Positions 7,978-15,247 of a stretch of 31,463 bases of DNA are shown here, piece after piece; within the stretch, counting starts at the first letter, position 1, and each line of letters opens with the position of its first letter. The position numbers were made by a program, and so were the translations under genes. Below the pieces are notes generated by a model, which saw nothing but the letters and a program-made list of their open reading frames with translations, had not been told where the DNA came from and made no database searches. The DNA is from JBDTNQ01 sp039933635 (GTDB lineage: Bacteria > Acidobacteriota > Vicinamibacteria > Vicinamibacterales > SCN-69-37): NCBI GenBank assembly GCA_039933635.1, contig JBDTNQ010000045.1:1-31463 (forward strand). The letters run 5' to 3'.

Positions 7978-10020
7978 TCACGGGAGGGCGAAGGCCGTGA
8001 TGCTGTCGTCGGTGACGGGGTTGTTGAAGAACCCACCACCGGTGCCGGCAATCGCGACGTATTGGCGACCATCGCGGCCGGCGTACGTGATCGGTGTGGC
8101 CTGGGCGGCCCCCCCGAGTCTGACGGTCCACAGTTCCTTACCCGTCTTCGCGTCGAAGCCGCGGAAGCGGCTGTCGTCGGTGGCCCCGACGAAGACCAGG
8201 CCCCCGGCGGTGGCAATGGTGCCGCCGTTCCCCGGGCGCCCGGTCTTCTGTTTGTCGGCCGGCAGGCTGTCGGTCACGCCAAGCGGCACGCGCCACACGA
8301 ACTCGCCGGTACTGACATCGACGGCGGTCAGTTGGCCCCACGGCGGCTGCTGACATGGCAACTGCTGCGGGTCGGTTCCGTTCCGAATGCTGAAGCGCCC
8401 GCCGCCGGGCACGCCGTCGTACGGTCCGTTGGGATCGACGCGGTTACCCTGACCATTCCCCTGCGCCACGCCCACGGCGTCCGGTGCCCGCTCCTTCAGT
8501 CCGGAGAGCTGGCCCAGCTCATTGGTGTTGACGAAGAGCAGCCCAAGCTGCGGATTGAACGACGTGCCGCCCCAGTTCACGCCGCCATGGTTTCCGGGAA
8601 ACTGCACGCGCAGGCGATTGAACGAGACAGGCAAGTACGGTCCCCCGAGCTGCACGTTCTCCATCAACTTGCGACAGGCAGCCTCGAGCTCGGGCGTCAC
8701 CGTCGCCACATCCGCCATCGCCATCGTCATTCGCGACAGCGGCGCGGGCTTGACGGGAAACGGCTGCGTCTTCGAGGACTTCTCGAGTGGCACCTGGCTT
8801 TGCGCAACCGGGCGCTCTTCAACGGCAAAGATCGGCTTCCCCGTCACGCGGTCCAGCAGGAACAACAGTCCGGTCTTGCCCAAGGCGGCGACGGCGGGAA
8901 TCGTACGCCCGCCCTGCTTGACGTCGATCAGCGCCGGCGCGCCAGTCAAATCGGCGTCCCAGATGTCGTGGTGCACGACCTGAAAGTGCCACAGGTATTT
9001 CCCCGTGTTGGCATCAGCCGCCACGAGGCTCGTCCCGTACAGATTGTCACCGGCACGATCGCCACCGTACTGATCAACTGACGGCGCCCCGAACGGCATA
9101 TACACGATGCCCCGTTGCGCATCCACCGTCAGGAAGCCCCACACATTCACGCCCGATCGCGCCTGCCAACTGTCCGGGGCCCACGTCTGGTTCCCCTTCT
9201 CGCCAAGCCGCGGGATCGACCGGAACGTCCAGACGAGCTTGCCGGAGTGCATGTCCCAGGCCCTGACGTCGCCCGCCGGTCCGTGCGGCGGGTTCTCCTG
9301 AGTCGTGCCGCCGGTGATCACGAGGTTCTTGTAGACGATGGGTGGTCCGCTCAAGCCGTCACGCCCGGGCAGGCCCTGCAGAATCTCCGGAGTATTGAGA
9401 TCGACAATGCCCTTCTCGCCAAAGGCGAGGTTGGGTGCGCCGGTCTTTGCATCGAGTGAGTACAACTTACCGTCGGTCGAGCCGAACACGACCTGCGCCG
9501 GCGTCTGCGCGTCTCCGGGCCAGTACTCCACGCCACGCGTCCCAGGATTGCCCGCCGGCAATCGGTACGCCCACAGCTCCTGCCCAGTCGTGGGATCGAT
9601 CGCCACGACCCGGTAGTAGGGCGTGGCGATGAACATGCGGCCGCCAGCGACGAGTGGCGTCACCGAGCTCGATGAGAAGCCCGTTCCCCTGCCTCGTCCG
9701 CGCGCTTGACCGGGCGCATCTGGCACGTCTCCGACCGGTCCACCCGCGGGCGCCGGCGCGGGTCCGGCACCTCGCACAGGCGTCGCCTCGGCGGCGGCCC
9801 TCATGTGATACACCCACGCGATCTTCAGTTGGTCGACATTGGCCGGTGTGATCTGCGTGAGCGGCGAGAACCGCATCCCGCCCGCATCGTGGCCATAGGT
9901 CGGCCACTCGTTCGCCGTCGGTACGGAAGCCGCCGGGGACTGCGCAGCAACTCGGTATCCGCCAACGATCGCGGATACGAGCGCCGCCCCGAGCACCACG
10001 TGAAACATCGATTTACGCAT
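7978..10020 (-). CDS. Secreted PQQ-dependent dehydrogenase (quinoprotein glucose/alcohol dehydrogenase-like)
   Basis: 680 residues: a signal peptide of about 27 residues (cut near RVAAQ), then an eight-bladed PQQ beta-propeller. Evidence includes WPTYGHDAGGMRFSPLTQI, propeller motifs such as VVAIDPTTGQELWAYRL, LVAADANTGKYLWHFQ and GLVFVGATDDSRFRGFDAKTG, and the HHDIWDAD segment typical of quinoprotein glucose dehydrogenase-type enzymes. No CxxCH haem motif is present, so electrons must leave to a separate carrier. A Pro/Ala/Gly/Arg-rich insert at about 76-115 interrupts the first blade. The start has GTGAGGA upstream. Periplasmic; the actual substrate (sugar or alcohol) cannot be read from the sequence. 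A pentaheme cytochrome gene lies directly upstream. Confidence 0.9.
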   Translation of the reverse strand: MRKSMFHVVLGAALVSAIVGGYRVAAQSPAASVPTANEWPTYGHDAGGMRFSPLTQITPANVDQLKIAWVYHMRAAAEATPVRGAGPAPAPAGGPVGDVPDAPGQARGRGRGTGFSSSSVTPLVAGGRMFIATPYYRVVAIDPTTGQELWAYRLPAGNPGTRGVEYWPGDAQTPAQVVFGSTDGKLYSLDAKTGAPNLAFGEKGIVDLNTPEILQGLPGRDGLSGPPIVYKNLVITGGTTQENPPHGPAGDVRAWDMHSGKLVWTFRSIPRLGEKGNQTWAPDSWQARSGVNVWGFLTVDAQRGIVYMPFGAPSVDQYGGDRAGDNLYGTSLVAADANTGKYLWHFQVVHHDIWDADLTGAPALIDVKQGGRTIPAVAALGKTGLLFLLDRVTGKPIFAVEERPVAQSQVPLEKSSKTQPFPVKPAPLSRMTMAMADVATVTPELEAACRKLMENVQLGGPYLPVSFNRLRVQFPGNHGGVNWGGTSFNPQLGLLFVNTNELGQLSGLKERAPDAVGVAQGNGQGNRVDPNGPYDGVPGGGRFSIRNGTDPQQLPCQQPPWGQLTAVDVSTGEFVWRVPLGVTDSLPADKQKTGRPGNGGTIATAGGLVFVGATDDSRFRGFDAKTGKELWTVRLGGAAQATPITYAGRDGRQYVAIAGTGGGFFNNPVTDDSITAFALP

Positions 10021-10055
10021 TGAGTCCTCACTTCGCCTTTGGCGATCGCACTGCA

Positions 10056-10079
10056 GCCCTGGACCTGAAGGTCCAGGGC
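10056..10079. repeat. Intergenic palindrome, CCTGAAGG family
   Basis: Perfect 11-bp arms GCCCTGGACCT / AGGTCCAGGGC around a GA centre, 36 bp upstream of the PQQ dehydrogenase start. It shares the core GGACCTGAAGGTCC with 17459-17480 and 21432-21445, and the related inverted copy is at 17557-17580. Confidence 0.8.
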
Positions 10080-10149
10080 CCCACGGACGGTCTCACCCCA
10101 TGCACTTCGTCCTGTGATCGTCTTGATCTGGTTCGTCGCTTGGCCGTCC

Positions 10150-10285
10150 GTCCCGTGGTCCCGTCGTCCCGTGGTCCCGTCGTCCCGTCGTCTCGTCGTC
10201 TCGTCGTCCCATCGTCCCATCGTCCCATCGTCCCCTGTTCCCGTCGTCCCCTGGTCCCCTGGTCCCGTCGTCCCTTGGTCCCCTT
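10150..10285. repeat. Array of 17 tandem 8-bp units
   Basis: Exactly 136 bp that divide without slippage into 17 octamers. The units are variants of GTCCC-N-T-S: GTCCCGTG, GTCCCGTC, GTCTCGTC, GTCCCATC, GTCCCCTG, one TTCCCGTC, GTCCCTTG and GTCCCCTT. Identical variants are adjacent (three GTCCCATC in a row, two GTCTCGTC in a row), which indicates expansion by local duplication. The array begins 14 bp beyond the stop of the pentaheme cytochrome gene. It is not a CRISPR array: units are 8 bp without spacers. Confidence 0.9.
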
Positions 10286-10299
10286 TCCGTTGTCCCAGA

Positions 10300-10857
10300 C
10301 TACTGCCGGGGCTCGTGGCAGTCGCCACAGTCCGTGAACACCTGCCGCTTTTCGTGGCACCGCTGGCACCCGCGCATCGTCGTGACATCCGTCTCGAGGC
10401 TAAGTACATCCCGTTCAGCGACGGGACCGTGGCACTCGACGCACGCGACCTTCGCGGCCAGGTGTGGCCCGTGTTGCCAGAACACGTAGTCGGGCACTTG
10501 ATACACGCGCACCCAGGGAATGGGTTTCTGCGACCCCGCCATGGTCACCAGCAACTGCAACGATTTGCTGCCGGCCGGGTTTGTCCGGTGACACGACGCG
10601 CACGTCTCTGTCGGAGGGTAGGTCATGAGCTTACCGCCGCCGGGGTTCGTGTGGCAGTCGGCGCAGTCGAGGCCCAGGTCACCGACGTGAAATCGATGGC
10701 TGTACGGCAGCGGCTGCGTGGGCGCCGGCGGCGCGTTGGGCCCGGCCGTGACGGGTGGAGGCGCCTGCGCGCGCAGCCCCACACAAAGGATCAGTGTGCC
10801 CAGCAGACCGGCCAGGGCCGGAATTTGCATTGCCCGCGTCATCGTTCGAGAACGCAT
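10300..10857 (-). CDS. Secreted pentaheme cytochrome c, ActA-like
   Basis: 185 residues with a signal peptide (cleavage near GLRAQA, about 31). Five CxxCH haem sites lie at about 65 (CADCH), 86 (CASCH), 139 (CVECH), 164 (CQRCH) and 177 (CGDCH). Extra histidines that may serve as sixth ligands lie in SHRFH and QHGPH. The order of features, especially PYSHRFHVGDLGLDC and a W-x-RVYQVPDYVFWQHGPH segment before the third haem, resembles the ActA pentaheme subunit of alternative complex III. No other act genes are here. The ATG at 10857 is the best start, although an in-frame start at 10932 is possible and the ribosome binding site is weak. It probably passes periplasmic electrons, perhaps for the PQQ dehydrogenase downstream (inference). 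Confidence 0.82.
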   Translation of the reverse strand: MRSRTMTRAMQIPALAGLLGTLILCVGLRAQAPPPVTAGPNAPPAPTQPLPYSHRFHVGDLGLDCADCHTNPGGGKLMTYPPTETCASCHRTNPAGSKSLQLLVTMAGSQKPIPWVRVYQVPDYVFWQHGPHLAAKVACVECHGPVAERDVLSLETDVTTMRGCQRCHEKRQVFTDCGDCHEPRQ

Positions 10858-10983
10858 CGTACCGGACCCGGGCTCGTCGCACCAAACGTTTCGTCGCCAC
10901 GTCCGTCCAATGTCTGCGAATCCGGTCATCACGCGTGTACCTCTGTTTGCCCCGTGCGTAATGACTGGCGTGAGGTTGCCTTC

Positions 10984-13566
10984 ATGATCCGAGCGAAGTA
11001 TCTCTTCGCCGTCTTCTTACTACTCGTCTCTTTCATACGCCCGGCCTCCGCTCAGGATGCCGGCACCGCTCGTCTACAAGTCACCGTCGTCGATCCGACG
11101 CGCGCCGCGGTTCCCGGCGCGACGGTGACGGTTGTTGGGCTCGATGACGCCGCTCGCAAGGCGTCACTCAAACCGCTGGTTTCGAACGACAAGGGGCTGG
11201 CGACGCTCGACAACCTGGCGCCTGGGCATTATTCGATTGAGGCCGCACTCTCGGGATTCGACTCCGGCCTGGTCCGCGACGTCGCACTTCGTCGCGGCGA
11301 CAATCGACAAGTCCTGATGCTGACGCTGAAGGCCGTGACTGAGAACGTCACCGTCGGCGGCGGACAGGACCAGGCATCCAGCCGGGCCGCCTCCTCATTC
11401 GGCCTGGCACTGTCGAAGGACGCGATTCAGACCCTCTCGGACGATCCCGCCGAACTCCAGAAGCAGTTGCTCGAGCTGGCGGGCCCGGATGCGGTGATCC
11501 GCGTGGATAGCTTCGAAGGCGGGAACCTGCCGCCGAAGTCGCAAATCAAGTCGGTGCACGTCACGCGCGATCAGTTCGCGGCGGAAGCCGCGAATCCGGG
11601 ATCGACGTTCGTCGACGTCATCACGCAGCCCGGCAGCGGCGCGCTCAACGGCAACATGAACCTCAACTACCGCGGCACCATGTTTCAGGGCCTCGCCAAG
11701 CCGTTCGTGTCGATCAAACAGCCGGAATCCAACAAGAACTTCAACGGCACGATTGGCGGCACGCTCGTGCCGAACAAGAGCGATTTCTCGGTTTCCGTGT
11801 ACCGACAACAGCAGTACACGAGCCCGATCCTGAATCAGGCCGGCAAGCCGGCGAGCGTCATTCCGGTCAGGCAGGGCAGCTCCGTGTGGCAGGTGAACGG
11901 ACTCGTCAACTACGCCTTGACGCGCGAACAGACGCTGCGCGTGGCCGCCATCACGGCCAGGCAGCAGCTCGACAATCAGGGCGTCGGCGCCTACGACAGT
12001 CCCGAGCGCGCCTCGACGGGCGACTTTTTCGGCTATCAGGTCCGCGTCCAGGAAGCCGGCCCACTCGGCCGACGCACATTCCAGAACACACGACTGCAGT
12101 TCACGAACATCGACCAGACGCAGCACTCGAAGGTCGAGCAGCCGACGACTATCGTGCAGGACGAACAGGCGACCGGCGGCGCCCAAGTCGCCGGCGGTAC
12201 CAAGCAACGGACCTTCGTGTTCGCATCGGACGTGGACCACATCCGCGGCATCCACTCATGGCGCGCCGGGGTGCAGATTGATGGGGGCTGGTACGACTCG
12301 GACTCCAATTCCAACTACCTGGGCACCTATACCTTTGCTGGCTCCGAGGCCTTCCGGAACGGCACCCCCCTCCTGTTCACGCAAACCGTCGGCAATCCGC
12401 GCGTCAAGTACTTCAACGCACAGAGCGCGGTCTACGTGCAGGACGATGTGCGGATCAGTAAGTCGCTGACGTTGAGCCCAGGCGTACGCTACCTGGTGCA
12501 GACGCACGTCAACGACAAGTCGGGCCTGGCGCCGCGTTTCGGCTTCACCTGGTCCCCGTTCAAGAGCGGCAAGACGTCGTTTCGGGGCAGCGCGGGGATC
12601 TTCTACTGGCCGATGGAAACGACGCGGGTGTACGAACAGACCATCCGGTTCGACGGCAATCACCAGCAGCAGGTCATCATCGTGAACCCGAGCTACCCTG
12701 ATCCCGGTCCGGTCACCGCGCTACCTTCGAACAAGTACCTGCTCGGCGACTTCTCGCTGCAGCGCAACCTCCGCTACAGCGCGGGCGTCGACCACGCGTT
12801 CTCGCCGCGCGTCCGGGTAAACGTGCTGTACGCGTACTGGCACCAGTTCGACTTCTGGACCGGTAAGAACCTCAACGCGCCGGTCAACGGTGTCCGGCCC
12901 GACCCCGGCTTCGCCAATATCCTCGAGGCCGTGACCGACGGCGCCATCCGGCGTCACGACATCACGGCGAACCTGAATGTCAGCATGCTGGCGCCCTCGC
13001 CGGCAAGCAACAGCGCCCGTTTCAACTGGCGCCGGCTGTCGTTGAATGCGTCGTTCAATCGCATTCACGCGCGCCAGTCCGGCGACGGTCCTTTCGTGCC
13101 TCCGCCCTCGGGCACCCTCGCCACGGAGTGGGGTCCGCAACCGGCCGACTCCCCGTACCGCGTCAGCGCATCAATCACCAGCACACAACTGCGCAATCTG
13201 AATGTGAACGTCTCGTGGACGAGCAACGCGGGGTCGCTCTACACCGAGACGACAGGCCTTGACGACAACCAGGACGGCGTCCTCAACGACCGGCCGGATG
13301 GCGTCGGGCTGCGCACGCTGCGGACGCCTGACCAGGCGACGGCCAACCTGCGCGTGTCGTACACGATCACGACCACAAGCAAGGCGCCGCCCGGCACACC
13401 CGGGATTCGCCGCTATCGCGTCAGCCTGAATCTGAACGCCAGCAACGTGACGAACCGGGCCAACCTCGGCGGATACAGCGGCAATTTGAGATCTTCGAAC
13501 TACGGGCTGCCGACGCTGGTCGTCAATCCCCGCCGCGTGGATTTCGGGTTGAACATCGGATTCTGA
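10984..13566 (+). CDS. TonB-dependent outer-membrane receptor with N-terminal carboxypeptidase-regulatory-like domain
   Basis: 860 residues. A signal peptide (LFAVFLLLVSFIRPASAQ, about 24) is followed by a carboxypeptidase-regulatory-like beta-sandwich at about 28-115 (LQVTVVDPTRAAVPGATVTVVG, LDNLAPGHYSIEAALSGF), then a plug region (about 140-230) and a beta-barrel ending in VDFGLNIGF with the terminal Phe used in outer-membrane assembly. This is the Oar-type architecture common in Acidobacteria. I chose the ATG at 10984, preceded by GTGAGG; the open frame runs upstream through unrelated DNA. It is divergent from the cytochrome gene. No substrate is visible; a role in binding large organic compounds or metal complexes is family-based inference. 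Confidence 0.88.
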   Translation: MIRAKYLFAVFLLLVSFIRPASAQDAGTARLQVTVVDPTRAAVPGATVTVVGLDDAARKASLKPLVSNDKGLATLDNLAPGHYSIEAALSGFDSGLVRDVALRRGDNRQVLMLTLKAVTENVTVGGGQDQASSRAASSFGLALSKDAIQTLSDDPAELQKQLLELAGPDAVIRVDSFEGGNLPPKSQIKSVHVTRDQFAAEAANPGSTFVDVITQPGSGALNGNMNLNYRGTMFQGLAKPFVSIKQPESNKNFNGTIGGTLVPNKSDFSVSVYRQQQYTSPILNQAGKPASVIPVRQGSSVWQVNGLVNYALTREQTLRVAAITARQQLDNQGVGAYDSPERASTGDFFGYQVRVQEAGPLGRRTFQNTRLQFTNIDQTQHSKVEQPTTIVQDEQATGGAQVAGGTKQRTFVFASDVDHIRGIHSWRAGVQIDGGWYDSDSNSNYLGTYTFAGSEAFRNGTPLLFTQTVGNPRVKYFNAQSAVYVQDDVRISKSLTLSPGVRYLVQTHVNDKSGLAPRFGFTWSPFKSGKTSFRGSAGIFYWPMETTRVYEQTIRFDGNHQQQVIIVNPSYPDPGPVTALPSNKYLLGDFSLQRNLRYSAGVDHAFSPRVRVNVLYAYWHQFDFWTGKNLNAPVNGVRPDPGFANILEAVTDGAIRRHDITANLNVSMLAPSPASNSARFNWRRLSLNASFNRIHARQSGDGPFVPPPSGTLATEWGPQPADSPYRVSASITSTQLRNLNVNVSWTSNAGSLYTETTGLDDNQDGVLNDRPDGVGLRTLRTPDQATANLRVSYTITTTSKAPPGTPGIRRYRVSLNLNASNVTNRANLGGYSGNLRSSNYGLPTLVVNPRRVDFGLNIGF

Positions 13567-13597
13567 ACCGGCTCCCTTCACGCGATAGTCTTGTTCG

Positions 13598-14464
13598 ATG
13601 CCGTCCCTGGACGCCGACATCGATCAGTTGTTCCAACTCCCACTGGCGGAGTTCACGACCGCGCGCAACGAGCTGGCGAAGCGGTCCGATGCGAAGGGCG
13701 CGGAGATCAAGAGGCTCGAGAAGCCCAACGCGGCCGCGTGGGCGGTGAACCAGCTGTTCTGGCGTCACCGTCCAGTGTTCGATGCGCTGGCAGCGGCGTC
13801 CGACGATGTCCGGCGCGCGAATGCGCGAGGGCTCGCGGGCAAAGCGGTCGATCTGGTCGGCCTCGGCGATCGCCATCGCCTTGCACTCGCCAAGGCCCTC
13901 GCCATCGTCACGAAACTACTGCAGGAAGCCGCCGACTCCGCGTCGCCGCAGACGCTCTCCGCGATCAGCCGCACGCTCGACGCGGTGCCCTCCCCTTCCG
14001 TCCGCGGCCGATTGAGCCGGCCGCTCGAAGCTGTGGGGATCTCGTTACTTGCCGGCCTCACAGGATCGGCGGGGCTCGCGGCTCTGAAGCGCGCACCCGC
14101 CGATGTCGTCTCAATCGGCCGCGACACGCACAATCCCGTGACGAAGGATGCGGCGGCTGCGAAGCCGGATGCCGCGGCGCGTGCGAAGCGCGCCGCGGAG
14201 GCGCGCCAGAGGGAACTCGCGCAAGTCGCGCGTGACTTCAAAACGTCAGAAGCGCGTGAGAAGTCGGCGAGGGCCACGCTGGAGAAGGCCCGCACCACCG
14301 TCGAGCGCGCCGACAAACGCATCGAGGCGCTCGAATCCGATCTCGAGACCGCACGGCGAGACGCCGGCATCGCGCGCGAGATGGTCGATCGGCACACGGA
14401 CATCGTGACGCAGGCTACGGCCGAGCGCGTGCGTCTCGAGCGACGCCTGCGTGAGCTGAACTGA
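13598..14464 (+). CDS. Conserved hypothetical protein with C-terminal coiled coil
   Basis: 288 residues, no signal peptide and no membrane segment, so probably cytoplasmic. The N-terminal half is helical and contains an RNELAKR...KRLEKPNAAAWAVNQLFW segment. From about 185 to the end it is a long Ala/Arg/Glu-rich coiled coil (RAKRAAEARQRELAQVARDF to ERVRLERRLRELN). I recognise the overall type from many lone hypothetical proteins but no function. It starts 31 bp after the TonB receptor stop, without a strong ribosome binding site. It may form dimers or bind DNA or envelope components; this is not supported directly. Confidence 0.7.
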   Translation: MPSLDADIDQLFQLPLAEFTTARNELAKRSDAKGAEIKRLEKPNAAAWAVNQLFWRHRPVFDALAAASDDVRRANARGLAGKAVDLVGLGDRHRLALAKALAIVTKLLQEAADSASPQTLSAISRTLDAVPSPSVRGRLSRPLEAVGISLLAGLTGSAGLAALKRAPADVVSIGRDTHNPVTKDAAAAKPDAAARAKRAAEARQRELAQVARDFKTSEAREKSARATLEKARTTVERADKRIEALESDLETARRDAGIAREMVDRHTDIVTQATAERVRLERRLRELN

Positions 14465-14480
14465 TGCCGTCCTCCTAGGT

Positions 14481-14509
14481 TTCGACGACGCGACATCCTC
14501 CGCTACAAT
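14481..14509 (+). promoter_or_regulatory. Candidate sigma-70 promoter for the 14529 gene
   Basis: TTCGAC (14481-14486) and TACAAT (14504-14509) are separated by 17 bp. The -10 element matches the consensus at five of six positions, the -35 element less well. AGGAGG follows at 14511-14516, 12 bp before the ATG. Confidence 0.4.
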
Positions 14510-14528
14510 CAGGAGGCGTTTCGCGTCG

Positions 14529-14885
14529 ATGAACCTGTCTCTCTCACTCGAACCCTACGACACGCTCGTCGTCCACCTCCAGGAGGGCACCGAACAGACC
14601 ACGGTGTCGGTGCACCCCTCGCGTCCCGGCGCCGCCTCGCTGCTGCGGGCGCTCGACGATGCGGTGACGGACGGGTATGGCGAGTGCTTCTGGCCCGGCG
14701 CACCCGGCGGGCAGTACTGGTGGATCTTCAAACGCGACGATGAATCCATCGAGGTCTGCGCCATGTGGACACGTGGCGGCGCATCGATGTGGGAACACGT
14801 GTTTCGGTCCAGTGACGCGGCCACGTGGGTCGAGGAACGATTGACGTCGGAGATCGATCGACTGGAACTCCGCGAGGTCAGCTAG
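14529..14885 (+). CDS. Small conserved hypothetical protein
   Basis: 118 residues, soluble, without signal peptide. It is rich in aromatic residues in the middle (GECFWPGAPGGQYWWIFKRD, CAMWTRGGASMWEHVF), and the C-terminus is an acidic helix. The fold looks like a compact alpha/beta domain, but I do not recognise a named family. The start has AGGAGG 12 bp upstream. The TAG stop is followed in the same reading frame by a remnant of an unrelated secreted-protein domain. Confidence 0.65.
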   Translation: MNLSLSLEPYDTLVVHLQEGTEQTTVSVHPSRPGAASLLRALDDAVTDGYGECFWPGAPGGQYWWIFKRDDESIEVCAMWTRGGASMWEHVFRSSDAATWVEERLTSEIDRLELREVS

Positions 14886-15236
14886 CGTCTCTGGCCGTGG
14901 CATCTGCGACCGTTCAACTTCCGCGCGACCGATCCGGCCAGGCATCAGCACGCCGCGCAGTCCGTGTCGGTGCCGAATCTCGACTGGCCCAAACTGCGCG
15001 AGGACTTTCCGGAAGAGTTCGAGAATCCCGTCGCAGCATCGATCTCGCCCACCGACTGGATTCCGCTCCGCGTCGTCGTTAGCCGCGCTCAGGTTCGGAT
15101 CTACGTCGGTCTGGACACAGCCCCCACACTTGCGGTTCGGTAACTCGACGTGTTGAACGGCGGCCTGATTGGCCTGTGGGTCGGCAACAACAGCGACGGC
15201 GACTTCGCCGACTTACGCGTCACGCCGGCGCGGTGA
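14886..15236 (+). pseudogene. Degraded C-terminal fragment of a concanavalin/LamG or DUF1080-like protein
   Basis: Translating the frame from 14898 gives a coherent protein tail: FNFRATDPARHQHAAQSVSV, NLDWPKLREDFPEEFENPV, DWIPLRVVVSRAQVRIYVG, an in-frame TAA at 15141-15143, then GGLIGLWVGNNSDGDFADLRVTP and TGA at 15234-15236. This pattern matches the end of lectin/glucanase-like (LamG or DUF1080, 3-keto-disaccharide hydrolase) domains as I know them. There is no start codon with a ribosome binding site and the N-terminal part is missing. It is therefore a 5'-truncated relic with a nonsense codon. Confidence 0.7.
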
Positions 15237-15247
15237 CACCCGATTTC

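Noticed and set aside
10150..10285. CRISPR array
   Set aside because: Units are 8 bp with no spacers and no cas genes are nearby; it is a simple tandem repeat.
10114..10983. N-terminal extension of the TonB receptor frame
   Set aside because: The extension translates the octamer array and the antisense of the cytochrome gene. The signal peptide and ribosome binding site place the start at 10984.
11395..12255. 286-codon minus-strand frame within the TonB receptor gene
   Set aside because: Antisense shadow of a clear receptor gene, with Arg/Val/His-rich composition and no motif.
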